Assembly (NCBI GenBank): GCA_022846075.1
Contig: AP025582.1
Coordinates: 558,001 to 622,000, forward strand
DNA from: Oscillospiraceae bacterium
Lineage (GTDB): Bacteria; Bacillota; Clostridia; Oscillospirales; Oscillospiraceae
Direction: 5' to 3'
Length of the DNA: 64,000 bases
The notes below the pieces were generated by a model. The model saw only the letters and a program-made list of their open reading frames with translations, searched no databases and was not told the origin of the DNA. The position numbers and the translations under genes were made by a program. This document shows positions 33,565 to 43,217 of this stretch, piece after piece; within the stretch, counting starts at the first letter, position 1, and every line of letters starts with the position of its first letter.

Positions 33565-34262
33565 GAAAGTATTATCAGCTTGTGACCGACGAGGCGGCCA
33601 GAGAGGCGGAGCTCTCCATTTATGGGGACATCACCTCTTTCCCCTGGATGGAGAGCGACGTGAGCGCCTATGACCTGTCCCAGGAGATCGCGGGCCTGGA
33701 CGTGGACCGCATCAACGTGTACATCAATTCCTATGGCGGCGAGGTGGCCGAAGGGCTTGCGATATACAATGCCCTGAAGCGCCACAAGGGCAAGGTCAAG
33801 ACGGTGTGTGACGGCTTTGCCTGTTCCGCCGCCTCCGTGGTGTTCATGGCGGGGGAAGAGCGGGTGATGAACAGCGCCTCGCTGCTCATGATACACAACG
33901 CCTGGACCTGTGCGGAGGGGAACGCCGAGGAGCTTCGGAAGGCGGCGGAGGATCTGGAGATCATTAGCGAGACGGCGGCCAATGTCTACCGGGAGCGGGT
34001 GTCCATCGATGACGTCGAGCTGGAGCGGCTTTTGGCGGAGGAGACCTGGATCAAGCCCGCCGACGCCCTGGCGATGGGATTCGCGACAGCCATCCAGGGG
34101 CAGGCCCAGGCCAAGGTCCCCAGCCAGTCGGCCCGAGGACTGGTCTTTGACCGCCTGACCGCCCCGGTCCAGGAAGGGCCGGAACCATCCCCCGGCCCGG
34201 AGCCGGAGGAAAAGACCGTATCCACATTTTTTGACGCGCTGTGCGCGGGAAAGAGAGCGTGA
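33561..34262 (+). CDS. Head maturation protease, ClpP-like
   Basis: A 233-residue S14 peptidase: INVYINSYGGEVAEGLAIYN, catalytic Ser in DGFACSAASVVFMAG, catalytic His in SLLMIHNAWT, and ETWIKPADALAMGF. It processes capsid and scaffold during prohead maturation. A Pro-rich tail (PEPSPGPEPEEK) is attached; the C-terminal extension may serve as scaffold. It lies between portal and capsid, the standard order. Confidence 0.93.
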   Translation: MRKYYQLVTDEAAREAELSIYGDITSFPWMESDVSAYDLSQEIAGLDVDRINVYINSYGGEVAEGLAIYNALKRHKGKVKTVCDGFACSAASVVFMAGEERVMNSASLLMIHNAWTCAEGNAEELRKAAEDLEIISETAANVYRERVSIDDVELERLLAEETWIKPADALAMGFATAIQGQAQAKVPSQSARGLVFDRLTAPVQEGPEPSPGPEPEEKTVSTFFDALCAGKRA

Positions 34263-34264
34263 CG

Positions 34265-35440
34265 ATGAAAAACCTTGACCAGCTCCAGACGGAGCGCAAC
34301 GACATCATGCAGCGCATGGCCGAGGCCGTGCGGGAGAACAAATCGGAAGACTTTGCCCAGGCGTGGAGCGACCTGGCCGACAGCATCCAGGAGAGCATCT
34401 TGGGGGACGTGCGGGAAACGCGGCTTCAGCAGGATAACGGCATTCTGGCCGCCCGGGGTTGCCGGGTGCTGACCTCCCAGGAGAAGGGCTATTATGAGAA
34501 GGTCATCGAGGCCATGAAAAATGAGCTGCCCAAGCAGGCCTTGACCGGTATCGACACCGTTCTGCCGGAGACCGTCATCGACGCGGTATTTGAGGACATC
34601 AAGGCGAGCCACCCCCTTCTTAGCGCCATCCGGTTCCAGAATACCGGCGCCCTCGTCAAGATCATTCTTTCCACCACCGGCGGGGCGGCCAAGTGGGGCC
34701 CCATCGGCAGCGGCTTCGACGGGGAACTGTCCGCCAACTTCCTGGAGCTGGACCTTTCCCTGGCCATCCTGACCGCTTACATCCCCGTGAGCCGGTATAT
34801 GCTGGATCTGGGTCCCGCCTGGCTGGACCGCTATGTCCGTGAACTGCTGACCGAGGCCTTGGCTGTTCAGCTGGAAGTGGGCATCGTGGACGGCACCGGC
34901 AAGGACATGCCCATCGGCATGGACCGTAAGCTGACCGGGGCGGTGGACGGCGTCTATTCCGTGAAGGACGCCGTGACGGTCACTGACCTGTCCCCTGAGA
35001 CCTACGGGAGCCTTCTGGATACGCTGACCCAGGGGCCCAACGGTGTGCGCCGCACGGTGCCCTCCGTTGTCCTGGTGGTCAACCCCAGCGACTATTTTAC
35101 CAAGGTGTTTCCTGCCACCACTGTGCGGGCCACCGACGGGACCTTCAACCACGACGTGTTCCCGTTCCCCACTACTGTCATCCAGTCCGCGGCCGTCCCC
35201 GCCGGGAAGGCCGTTATGGGGATTGCCAGCAAGTATTTCATGGGTGTTGGCACCCAGAGCGGCGGCAAAATCGAGTATGACGACAGCTACAAATTCCTGG
35301 AGCGGACCCGTATGTACGCCATTTTCCTCTATGGTTATGGCCGGGCCATGGACGAGAACGCCTTTGTGTACCTCGACATTTCCGGCCTGAAGCCCTACGT
35401 GCTGACGGTAAAGACCGAGGCTGCGGTCTCGGGAAACTGA
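34265..35440 (+). CDS. Major capsid protein (HK97 fold)
   Basis: A 391-residue major capsid protein. The N-terminal ~100 residues are helical and charged (NLDQLQTERNDIMQRMAEAV), the delta domain that acts as internal scaffold and is normally removed by the protease. The HK97 core follows (FQNTGALVKIILSTTGGAAKW ... GYGRAMDENAFVYLDISGL). Start at MKNLDQL. Confidence 0.93.
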   Translation: MKNLDQLQTERNDIMQRMAEAVRENKSEDFAQAWSDLADSIQESILGDVRETRLQQDNGILAARGCRVLTSQEKGYYEKVIEAMKNELPKQALTGIDTVLPETVIDAVFEDIKASHPLLSAIRFQNTGALVKIILSTTGGAAKWGPIGSGFDGELSANFLELDLSLAILTAYIPVSRYMLDLGPAWLDRYVRELLTEALAVQLEVGIVDGTGKDMPIGMDRKLTGAVDGVYSVKDAVTVTDLSPETYGSLLDTLTQGPNGVRRTVPSVVLVVNPSDYFTKVFPATTVRATDGTFNHDVFPFPTTVIQSAAVPAGKAVMGIASKYFMGVGTQSGGKIEYDDSYKFLERTRMYAIFLYGYGRAMDENAFVYLDISGLKPYVLTVKTEAAVSGN

Positions 35441-35490
35441 GGCGGGCGCAGACCGTTGAGCCTTCCTATTCCGCCGCCGACCTCCAGGCC

Positions 35491-35601
35491 ATGACCAAGA
35501 CTCAGCTCTTGGACCTGGCCGCGGAGGTTGGGGCGGAAGGGGTCGGCGCCCAGAACACGAAGGCTGAGATTGCTGCGGCAATCTTGGAGGCGAGACGATG
35601 A
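35491..35601 (+). CDS. Small protein after capsid, Rho-N-like motif
   Basis: At least 36 residues from ATG 35491 (TKTQLLDLAAEVGAEGVGA, NTKAEIAAAILEARR), resembling the short Rho-N/SAP-like proteins that often follow phage capsid genes. The frame stays open upstream to CTG 35437 (VEPSYSAADLQAMTK), suggesting a longer product with a CTG start overlapping the capsid stop. It overlaps the next gene by four bases. Confidence 0.55.
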   Translation: MTKTQLLDLAAEVGAEGVGAQNTKAEIAAAILEARR

Positions 35602-35900
35602 GCGACACGCTGCTGGAGGCGGCGCGGAACTACCTGGATTATACCTGGGCGGACGAGGCCGCGGACCGAAAGCTGACCGGTATCCTGGAGCGGGGGATGG
35701 CCTACCTGGATCGGATTGCCGGGGAATTTCTGTACTATGAAGAAGAGGGACAGCCTCGTAAGCTCCTGTTCGACTTTGCCCGGTATGACCTGGCGGGGGC
35801 CTCCCAGGACTTCGCCGCAGACTTCTCCACAGAGCTGAACACGCTGAACGCGGAGTATGAGGTGAAGCGCCATGAAAAAGTGCATCCAGACTTTCTGTGA
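35598..35900 (+). CDS. Head-tail connector protein (gp6-like)
   Basis: A 100-residue helical protein (LLEAARNYLDYTWADEAADRK, GMAYLDRIAGEFL ... KLLFDFARYDLAGASQDF) of the HK97 gp6/SPP1 gp15 connector type. It docks under the portal. Position right after the capsid supports this. ATGA overlap with the preceding gene. Confidence 0.8.
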   Translation: MSDTLLEAARNYLDYTWADEAADRKLTGILERGMAYLDRIAGEFLYYEEEGQPRKLLFDFARYDLAGASQDFAADFSTELNTLNAEYEVKRHEKVHPDFL

Positions 35901-35931
35901 TGGATCAATACTGCAGGAGGGAGCCGGATGA
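35872..35931 (+). CDS. Possible 19-residue coupling peptide
   Basis: ATG at 35872 within the end of the connector gene gives KKCIQTFCDGSILQEGAG and ends in an ATGA overlap with the next gene. It would couple translation across the gap. No independent evidence that the product is functional. Confidence 0.3.
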   Translation: MKKCIQTFCDGSILQEGAG

Positions 35932-36287
35932 GCCGTAGCGAAGTTCAAACATATAACGATGGTCTGGTGACCATATGTGATGTTGACAATGTCGGCGAGG
36001 CTGGCTTTCGACCGGTCAAAGGGCTTGTTAAAAAGTGTGCCTTGCGCTATCAGGAGAGAACCGTTGGAGTGACCCGCTTTTATGCGGCCAAGGCAGCACA
36101 AGCAAGGGTCGACCGGGTTATTCGTGTTCCCAGGTGTGGAGTGCTTAAAACGGACCAGGTAGCGATATTGGGGAGTGGTGACCAGTATATCATCGTGCAG
36201 GTACAATACCCAGCCGCTGTGCGGCCACTGTCCATTGACCTTTCCCTTCGAACTGTTGAGGACGGTGAGACTTATGACTTTGCCTGA
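35928..36287 (+). CDS. Head closure/head-tail adaptor protein
   Basis: A 119-residue beta-rich protein (VTRFYAAKAAQARVDRVIRV, TDQVAILGSGDQYIIVQVQY) that fits head-closure/stopper proteins located between connector and tail terminator. It overlaps the next gene by 14 bp. Confidence 0.7.
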   Translation: MSRSEVQTYNDGLVTICDVDNVGEAGFRPVKGLVKKCALRYQERTVGVTRFYAAKAAQARVDRVIRVPRCGVLKTDQVAILGSGDQYIIVQVQYPAAVRPLSIDLSLRTVEDGETYDFA

Positions 36288-36615
36288 ATTTGCCGCTGTT
36301 CTATTGAAAGCCGGCCTGCCGGTTTATCACCAAGTGGCCCCGGACCAGCCAGGAAATAGGTATGTGGTCTGGCAGGAATATGCGGGGCAACGGCAACCCG
36401 GAGGCCCGTTGTTAATCCACCATATCCAGGTGGATTTTTACACAAAGTCTGAGCTCGACCAAGGAATTGAATGCTTGCTGAGGGAGTTGGAAGGGTCAGA
36501 TGTATACCAAGAAGAACCCGAAATCAGCTATGATGCTGAGACGGGTTACACCAGATACATGATCGAGTGTCAGATCATAGACACAACTATGAGGAGGATG
36601 ACAAATGGCAAATAG
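36274..36615 (+). CDS. Probable tail terminator protein
   Basis: A 113-residue protein (GLPVYHQVAPDQPGNRYVVW, HHIQVDFYTKSELDQGIECL) with the layout of HK97 gp10/lambda gpU-type terminators: an N-terminal helix followed by strands. It sits just before the major tail gene. Start ATG at 36274; upstream in-frame sequence belongs to the previous gene's region. The identification is by position and pattern. Confidence 0.65.
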   Translation: MTLPEFAAVLLKAGLPVYHQVAPDQPGNRYVVWQEYAGQRQPGGPLLIHHIQVDFYTKSELDQGIECLLRELEGSDVYQEEPEISYDAETGYTRYMIECQIIDTTMRRMTNGK

Positions 36616-37246
36616 AAGTAAAGCCGCCGCTTACCACGGCGTGGAAAATGTCAAGTTTGCGCTGAAGACGTCCAGCGGGTACGCCGCTGAGGACGCTATG
36701 CTCAAGGTGCTCTATGCTAAAAGTCTTAACCCTTCGACCTTGCTGGAGGCCGCGGAGCAGTACGCTGATGACCGGCTGCTCTTCCGGGTCCCCAACGACA
36801 AAGGCTATGAAGTTGAGTTCGGAACCACGGCGCCGGACCCTGAGCTGGACAAGGCCGCCGGTTTTGCCATGGAGGGTGCATCCGGCCTTTTGAGCGTAGA
36901 ACAGGTCCAGTATGCGAGGGGGGCCATGTACTACGAGTTCAAAGAGCGGGACGAAAACGGTGCTGTCAGCATGGTCAAATGCTGGATGTACAACGTGGAG
37001 CTGGGCAAGGGCTCCGGCACTCATTCCACTGACGAGAGCTCGGTGGCTTTCGGCAGCTATACCTACCCTGCGCGGGTGTACGGAGACCCGCTGATGGGGC
37101 CGGATGGTACCAAGGAGTACGTGGATGACCACGGCATGGGGCGCAAGGTTTTCATGTACACCGCACGTCCCGGAGATGATGGGTATGCGACCTTCGGAGA
37201 CACCGTTCCGGTGCCTAAGATGGCTGCTCCGGCATCCGGCGGCTGA
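36605..37246 (+). CDS. Major tail tube protein
   Basis: A 213-residue protein (KAAAYHGVENVKFALKTSSG ... VQYARGAMYYEFKERDENG) of the phi13-type major tail family; it polymerises into the tail tube. AGGAGGATGACAA precedes the start within the overlapping upstream gene. Confidence 0.88.
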   Translation: MANRSKAAAYHGVENVKFALKTSSGYAAEDAMLKVLYAKSLNPSTLLEAAEQYADDRLLFRVPNDKGYEVEFGTTAPDPELDKAAGFAMEGASGLLSVEQVQYARGAMYYEFKERDENGAVSMVKCWMYNVELGKGSGTHSTDESSVAFGSYTYPARVYGDPLMGPDGTKEYVDDHGMGRKVFMYTARPGDDGYATFGDTVPVPKMAAPASGG

Positions 37247-37755
37247 TGATCGCTATGGAGATCGGCGGGGTCCGTTTTAGGCTGGACCCCGCCGCCATCT
37301 CCGCTCTGCGCTACCGGGCGGAGTATGGGAACAGCATTGTAAATGATTTGGCAAGATGCGTCTCAGCGGCGGAGGCAGAGGGGCGGCTGCTGCGTATGTG
37401 CCACATGATGATTCCAGTGGCAGATAGGCCGGAGCTGCTGGAGTTTGCCAGGCTGGCCCGCAAAGATCCTGATTTTTTGGACAAAGCCCGCGTCGCGAAA
37501 GCTGCCCTGTTAGCGCCAGACCCGCAGATGGGGCTGCCGTCAGCTGAGGAGGGGACAGGAGAGGCTTTTGATGAATACAGGGTTTTGGCCTTGCTGGCCT
37601 GCATGGGAGTGGATCTTTGTTTAATCTATGACCTACCAATTTTGCATCTGGTGGCGGTAGCCCATCGGGCGGCGGAGCTGCGAGATCCGGAAAGTAAATG
37701 GTATAGGCCCATGACGGACGACGAGCTGTTATTGCTCTATCCGAGGAGGCGGTGA
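37246..37755 (+). CDS. Tail assembly chaperone-like protein
   Basis: A 169-residue helical protein starting at an overlapping TGATG (MEIGGVRFRLDPAAISALRY). The location between major tail and tape measure suggests the tail assembly chaperone. I see no slippery heptamer at its end giving a longer frameshifted product. C-terminal WYRPMTDDELLLLYPRRR. Confidence 0.6.
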   Translation: MIAMEIGGVRFRLDPAAISALRYRAEYGNSIVNDLARCVSAAEAEGRLLRMCHMMIPVADRPELLEFARLARKDPDFLDKARVAKAALLAPDPQMGLPSAEEGTGEAFDEYRVLALLACMGVDLCLIYDLPILHLVAVAHRAAELRDPESKWYRPMTDDELLLLYPRRR

Positions 37756-38114
37756 CGGTGGCGGATGGAATCTCCCTGGAAGAGTTTGGAGAGGCATTGT
37801 CAGACCTGCTTGGGAAAGAGGCCATGAACGCCGAGGAATCGTTGGACGAAATTATAGAAAAAAGAACGAAACAAATCCGGGACAGGCTTCGACAGCGCAG
37901 CCCTAAGGACACGGGCGGGTATGCCAAGGGATGGCGGGTCAAAACAGTCACCCGGAACCACGAGAAGGTAAAGGTCATTTACAACGCAGAGAAGCCTTGG
38001 CTGACTTTTGTCTTGGAATATGGGAACCAACATCAGCCAGCCCAGCCGCATATCAGAAAAATCGTCCTGGAAGCGGCGGATGAAATCATAGAAGAGCTGG
38101 TGGACAGACTTTAA
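37752..38114 (+). CDS. HK97 gp10-like morphogenesis protein
   Basis: A 120-residue protein with the family pattern RQRSPKDTGGYAKGWRVKTV ... WLTFVLEYGNQHQPAQPHIR. HK97 gp10-like proteins are usually coded before the major tail gene; here the gene follows the tail chaperone and directly precedes the tape measure. GTG start with GAGGAGGCG upstream. Confidence 0.8.
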   Translation: MTVADGISLEEFGEALSDLLGKEAMNAEESLDEIIEKRTKQIRDRLRQRSPKDTGGYAKGWRVKTVTRNHEKVKVIYNAEKPWLTFVLEYGNQHQPAQPHIRKIVLEAADEIIEELVDRL

Positions 38115-38132
38115 TTTTTGGAGGTGAAAAAT

Positions 38133-41100
38133 ATGGCGCTGGGTTCCAAGTATGTCAAGGGAATCGAAATTGAGATCGGCGGGAACAGCACAAAGCTCAA
38201 GACTGCACTGGATAGCGCCAACCGCTCCATCAAAACCACGCAGACGGAGCTGGACACTCTGCGCAACAGCCTGAAGTTGGAGTGGAACTCTGAAAATTTC
38301 AGCCGCACTCAGCAACTAGCCCAGCGGGCGCTCCAACAGACCCAGGATAAGGCGGAAACGCTGAAAAAGGCCCTAGCCGAGCTGGACAAGCAGGGCGAGA
38401 GCAAAAATGTGGAGCAGTACGAGGCCATCCGCCGGGAGCTGTCCTATGTCCAGGTGGAAGCGCAGAAGGCTCAAAAGCGCCTGGAAGAGGTCAACAACAT
38501 TAAGCTGGATAACCTCCGCAAGTCGCTCCAGGAGGCCGGGACGTCGCTGGACAGCGCAGGGAACAGGCTGTCAGCCGGGGTGACGGCGCCCCTGGTGGCC
38601 GCTGGCGCCGCGGCGGTGAAGTTCGCCTCCGACACCGCTGAATCGGTCAACAAGGTGGAGGTGGCCTTTGGCACTGCCGCCGGAAGCGTACAGACGTGGG
38701 CAAACACTACCCTGAACTCTATCGGCCTTGCCAAAGGGACGGCTCTGGACATGGCCGCGTTGTACGGCGATATGGCCACCTCCATGGGGGCTGCGGACGA
38801 CCAGGCCGCAGCCATGTCCACCACGCTAGTAAACTTGGCAGCAGATCTCGCATCGTTTAAAAATATTTCCATCGATCAAGCTGGGACAGCCCTCAAAGCG
38901 ATTTTCACCGGCGAGACTGAGACCCTTAAAAACCTGGGCGTGGTAATGACCGAAGCCAACTTGAAGGCATATGCTCTGGCCGAGGGGTACAGCACAGCCT
39001 ATGACAGTATGGATCAGCTGGAGAAGGTCCAGCTGCGCTATCAGTACGTCCTTGCCCAGACTCAGAACGCCCAGGGTGATTTCGCACGGACATTTGACGG
39101 GACGGCCAACCAACTTCGGGTCTGCCAGGAGAGCTTAAAGGAACTGGCCGCCACGGCGGGAGAAGAGCTACTCCCCATTGTCACTCCTATCATCACACAG
39201 GTCAATGGGTTGCTCCAGTCCTTCGGCGACCTGGATGAGGTAACCCGGAAAAACGTGACCCAGGCGTTACTTTTCGCCGCCACCCTGGGGCCCATGCTCA
39301 AATTGGTCGGAATGGGGACAACGGTAGTTTCTGGAGCTGTTACTGCATATGGCGCCCTTACCACGGCGCTGCGGGCTAAACAAGCAGCAGACATTGCGGC
39401 TACGGCAAGCCAGACAGGGCTCAACGCGGCCATGGCGGCCAACCCTGTTACCGCCGTGATTACAGTGATCGGCAGCCTGATCGCCATCCTTGGATCTTAC
39501 GCCTTGACGGCGGCCCTGACGGCGGAAAAGACAGAAACCCTGACGGACAAGCTCAATGAGAGCCGGCAGGCGTACGAAGATACCAAGCAGGCAATAGCGG
39601 ACGAGAACACCAAAACCCAGGACATGGTGACGGCTCTGGCCCAACTGGCAGAGACGGAGGATAAGACCAACGCCCAGAAGGAGACCATGCTGTCTCTGGT
39701 GGGTCAGCTCAACGAGGCCGTCCCAAATCTCTCCCTAGCATATGACGCGCAGACGGACAGCCTCAACCTATCCACTGCTGCTATCCGGGCCTATGCCCAG
39801 GCTATGGCGGACCAGGAGGAGCGGCAGGAGGCGGTGACGCGCCTGACCAAGCTGTATCAGGATCAGGCTGCCATTGCCGATGAGCTGGCCACCGCCACCC
39901 GAGACCTGGAGGAAGCCCAGGCCCGGAAAGACGAAATGGTCCAAAATGGAACCATGTGGACACAAGAATATTGGCAGGCGTCCGCCAAGGTTAATGATTC
40001 TCTGGTGACTGCACAAAAGCGCTTTGAGGATGTTACAAAGGCACAGGGGCTCAATAATGCTGAGATTGTAGAGCTGGAGACCGCATACAACGGCTTGCAG
40101 AGGTCTGCTGAACAGGCTGCGGAAAGCATCAGCAATTCCGGGGATGCCGCTAAGGAAACAACCTCCAGCATGGAAATTCTCAAGGGCGTCATTGCAGATA
40201 CCAAGGATGGATATCAACTTCTGGCCAAGGCCCAGGGAGAGGCAGCGGACAGTGGGTATTTGACTTTGGATACTGTCGAAAAGCTCATTTCCTCCGGCTT
40301 GGAAGACTACCTGGAAGAGGTCGAAGGGGGCTACCGGCTGGCCAACGGGGCGCTGGAAGATTACATGGACGCCCAGAAGGCGGAGTATACTACCGCCTTG
40401 GGAGAGGCCAAGGCCGCTGCTGTGGCGCTGATCACTCAGAACTCGGATGAGGTTGCCAGTATCGACGAGACCACGGATGCCATCAGGCGTAAAATTGAGG
40501 CCCTCCAGGCGGAGGCTAGGGTCAAAATGAACGCCCACTTTGCCGAATTGGCATCCAGCAACGATTTTGCCAACAAGGGAGAGGCATACATGCGGCAGGT
40601 CACGGAAAACGACCTGACCATCAAATATCTTCGCGGGGTGGAATCCAGTGCGGCCAATGCTCTTTTGCAGTTGGACGCCGCCGAGAAGAAGTTGGGCACG
40701 GTGGATCGGGCGGGCGCTACCCTTGCGCGCGACTACGGTACAAAGACTTCAGGAAAGAGCTCGGGCAAGACATCTGAAAAGGAACAGTCACAGGCGGAGA
40801 AGGATCTGGAGGATTATAAATCCGCCGTGGCGGAACTGGACCACCAGCGGGCCATGGATGAGATATCCGAGCGGGAGTATTACACCAGAAAAGGCGAATA
40901 TGTGGACCAGTATCTTACCGAGAACGCGGATGAACGAAAGAAATGGGACGAAGAGCTCCATGCTTGGCAGAAGGGTGCTTATGACCGTGACCTGACGGAA
41001 CTGAAGGAAGCGCTGGAGAACGAAAAGATCACCAGGGAGGAGTATCTTGACGGGCTCAACACGCTTCAGGAACAATATTTCGAAGAGGGTACTGACGAAT

Positions 41101-42329
41101 GGTTAGCGGCGGAGCGCCAGCGTCAAAAGGAAATTACGCAGTATAACCAGGATGCCTATGATGACCAAAGAGCGGATCTGGATTATTTTCATCGAATGGG
41201 CCTTTATGACGATCATCAATATTATACCGAGCTGGCCCGGCTCCGTGACACTTACTTGGAACAAGATTCCGCAGCTTGGCGCTCCGCTACGCTGGAGCTC
41301 CATGACTGGATCGAGGATCAGCGCAAGGCAGAGCTGGAGGCCGCCGAGAAGGCGTACCAAGATCAGCTAAAGGCCCTGCAAGAAGCCTTGGACGCCGAGC
41401 TGGATGCGCTTAAAGACGGCTATGAGGCCCGGAAAGCTGCCGCAAAGGAGGCCTACCAGGCGCAAAAGGACGCCGCGAAGCAGGCCTATGATGATAGAAA
41501 GCAGCAGATCAAAGATGAGCTGGCAGCGGAGAAAAACAGGCTTAATGCTATCATTGCGGGCATCGATGCCGAGATCCAGGCCCGAAAGGAGCTGCGTGAA
41601 GACGAGGACCAGGACGCTGTCATCGCCGCTGCTCAAAAACGGCTTACAGCTGCCAAGGCCCAGCTGGAATTTGCCCGGACGAACGAAGACCGGGCACAGT
41701 GGGGGAAAGAGGTGCTCCGCCTTCAGGAAGCCTTGGAAGAAGCCATCCGAGACAAAAAAGACACTGCCTTTTACAGGGAGAAAGAGGCGGAGAAGGATGC
41801 CGTTCGAGAGCAGATTTCCGCAGCGGAGGACGCTGCGGACAAGGCCCTTACCGAGGCCGAGAGCAATTATAACGCAAAGGTGGCTCAACTGGAGGCGGAA
41901 TACCAGGCGACCCTCAAACGCCTGGAAGCGGAGTATCAGGCGGCGGTAAGCCGCTTGGAATCTAAGTACGCCTCCAAGGGGGAGAGCTCATCTGGCGGGG
42001 GCGGGAAAACCTACTCTGACGAGGTACGAGCCATTGCCAGGGCCCATGACGTGGATTTGGGTGTGGCGCAGGATATGTATAACAACGACCAACGGCACAA
42101 AGGTGAGGATGGATACACGCCTTACGCCTCGGCGGCAAAGTCTGCCGCAGACAGTATGGCCAGAGCGGTGGGAGCTGTGGCCGACACCGTGACCAGGGCG
42201 GTTACTCAAACCACCACCAATATTACGCGCAACGCCGCGGCAAATGTCACCATCAATGAGGCGTCCAGTCTGACTTCCGGGCAAATCTCAGCGGCAGTGC
42301 AAAAAACCCTGGACAAACTGTCCAGATAG
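38133..42329 (+). CDS. Tail tape measure protein
   Basis: A 1398-residue protein that sets tail length and enters the host on injection. Residues 1-130 are coiled (NSTKLKTALDSANRSIKTTQ). A tape-measure repeat domain (about 165-345, VEVAFGTAAGSVQTWANTTL) follows, then a hydrophobic segment (AVITVIGSLIAILGSYALTA, about 440-465), and long Ala/Glu/Lys coiled coils at 880-1290. GGAGGTG precedes ATG 38133; an upstream TTG is less likely. The length predicts a tail near 200 nm by the usual rule of about 1.5 angstroms per residue. Confidence 0.95.
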   Translation: MALGSKYVKGIEIEIGGNSTKLKTALDSANRSIKTTQTELDTLRNSLKLEWNSENFSRTQQLAQRALQQTQDKAETLKKALAELDKQGESKNVEQYEAIRRELSYVQVEAQKAQKRLEEVNNIKLDNLRKSLQEAGTSLDSAGNRLSAGVTAPLVAAGAAAVKFASDTAESVNKVEVAFGTAAGSVQTWANTTLNSIGLAKGTALDMAALYGDMATSMGAADDQAAAMSTTLVNLAADLASFKNISIDQAGTALKAIFTGETETLKNLGVVMTEANLKAYALAEGYSTAYDSMDQLEKVQLRYQYVLAQTQNAQGDFARTFDGTANQLRVCQESLKELAATAGEELLPIVTPIITQVNGLLQSFGDLDEVTRKNVTQALLFAATLGPMLKLVGMGTTVVSGAVTAYGALTTALRAKQAADIAATASQTGLNAAMAANPVTAVITVIGSLIAILGSYALTAALTAEKTETLTDKLNESRQAYEDTKQAIADENTKTQDMVTALAQLAETEDKTNAQKETMLSLVGQLNEAVPNLSLAYDAQTDSLNLSTAAIRAYAQAMADQEERQEAVTRLTKLYQDQAAIADELATATRDLEEAQARKDEMVQNGTMWTQEYWQASAKVNDSLVTAQKRFEDVTKAQGLNNAEIVELETAYNGLQRSAEQAAESISNSGDAAKETTSSMEILKGVIADTKDGYQLLAKAQGEAADSGYLTLDTVEKLISSGLEDYLEEVEGGYRLANGALEDYMDAQKAEYTTALGEAKAAAVALITQNSDEVASIDETTDAIRRKIEALQAEARVKMNAHFAELASSNDFANKGEAYMRQVTENDLTIKYLRGVESSAANALLQLDAAEKKLGTVDRAGATLARDYGTKTSGKSSGKTSEKEQSQAEKDLEDYKSAVAELDHQRAMDEISEREYYTRKGEYVDQYLTENADERKKWDEELHAWQKGAYDRDLTELKEALENEKITREEYLDGLNTLQEQYFEEGTDEWLAAERQRQKEITQYNQDAYDDQRADLDYFHRMGLYDDHQYYTELARLRDTYLEQDSAAWRSATLELHDWIEDQRKAELEAAEKAYQDQLKALQEALDAELDALKDGYEARKAAAKEAYQAQKDAAKQAYDDRKQQIKDELAAEKNRLNAIIAGIDAEIQARKELREDEDQDAVIAAAQKRLTAAKAQLEFARTNEDRAQWGKEVLRLQEALEEAIRDKKDTAFYREKEAEKDAVREQISAAEDAADKALTEAESNYNAKVAQLEAEYQATLKRLEAEYQAAVSRLESKYASKGESSSGGGGKTYSDEVRAIARAHDVDLGVAQDMYNNDQRHKGEDGYTPYASAAKSAADSMARAVGAVADTVTRAVTQTTTNITRNAAANVTINEASSLTSGQISAAVQKTLDKLSR

Positions 42330-42341
42330 AGGAGTGAGGAT

Positions 42342-43214
42342 ATGCGATCTGTAGCGTGGCAGGCTGATAACGGCCAGACTATCGTATTTGACCGAGCAGG
42401 GCCATATTATTACACCTCATTGACCTCTACGCTGGGGGCCACGGCGGAAGTTAGCCGAGCGCCCAGGCAGGATGGGCAGACCTCTTATCACGCCTCCCTG
42501 GATGCTCCCAGCATCAACCTGGCGGGAGGCATGTGGATCAAGGGGAGCAAGACCAATCCGGCCCCAGCTGAATATGACCGCCAGCGGGCGCTCCTGTGCC
42601 AGGCGTTTGCCCCGAACCGGTGGGGGACGCTGATCTATTACCGGGAAGACGGCCCTGTGCAGATCCGCTGCCGCCCCATTTCAACGCCTACCATTTCTGG
42701 CCAGGTTGGGACGTACTCTACCATAGACATCGACTTTGTGGCGGATAGCCCCTACTGGCAGAGCGCCAACGAGTACATCATCAGTCTGGGGGTCAACCTC
42801 AAACTGTTTCACTTCCCCTGGGCACCGGTACGAGGGCCTATGGGGGCTTACAACCGATTTGCCAGGGTGGACAACCCCACCACCGAGCGGATTTACCCGA
42901 CCCTGGAGATCTACACCACGGGCCAGTACGTGACGTTGACCAACCTCACGACGGGAAAGGCAGTCAAGATTGAGCATTCCATCGCGGCAGACCAAAAATT
43001 GATGGTAGACCTAGCGGACATCACCGCCTATCTGTGGACCAGGGGCGCAGATGGTGAATATGTCCAACGTGAGGATGTATCCCACTGGATGAGCTTGGAC
43101 AGCGAACCATGGGGGCTGGAGCCGGGAGGAAACCAGGTTGCCATCTATAATGATGTGCCTGAGGACACCCCTAGGGCGTTTGTTCACTATCGGCTGCCCA
43201 GTTTGGGGGTTTGA
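42342..43214 (+). CDS. Distal tail (Dit-like) protein
   Basis: A 290-residue protein (SVAWQADNGQTIVFDRAGPY ... FAPNRWGTLIYYREDGPVQI) of the phage tail family that forms the hub below the tape measure. C-terminal beta-sandwich region. It starts 12 bases after the tape measure gene. Confidence 0.85.
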   Translation: MRSVAWQADNGQTIVFDRAGPYYYTSLTSTLGATAEVSRAPRQDGQTSYHASLDAPSINLAGGMWIKGSKTNPAPAEYDRQRALLCQAFAPNRWGTLIYYREDGPVQIRCRPISTPTISGQVGTYSTIDIDFVADSPYWQSANEYIISLGVNLKLFHFPWAPVRGPMGAYNRFARVDNPTTERIYPTLEIYTTGQYVTLTNLTTGKAVKIEHSIAADQKLMVDLADITAYLWTRGADGEYVQREDVSHWMSLDSEPWGLEPGGNQVAIYNDVPEDTPRAFVHYRLPSLGV

Positions 43215-43217
43215 AAA

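Noticed and set aside
37246-37755. Programmed frameshift producing a lambda gpGT-like fusion
   Set aside because: No slippery heptamer and no open overlapping frame long enough; the next frame is an independent gp10-like gene with its own start.
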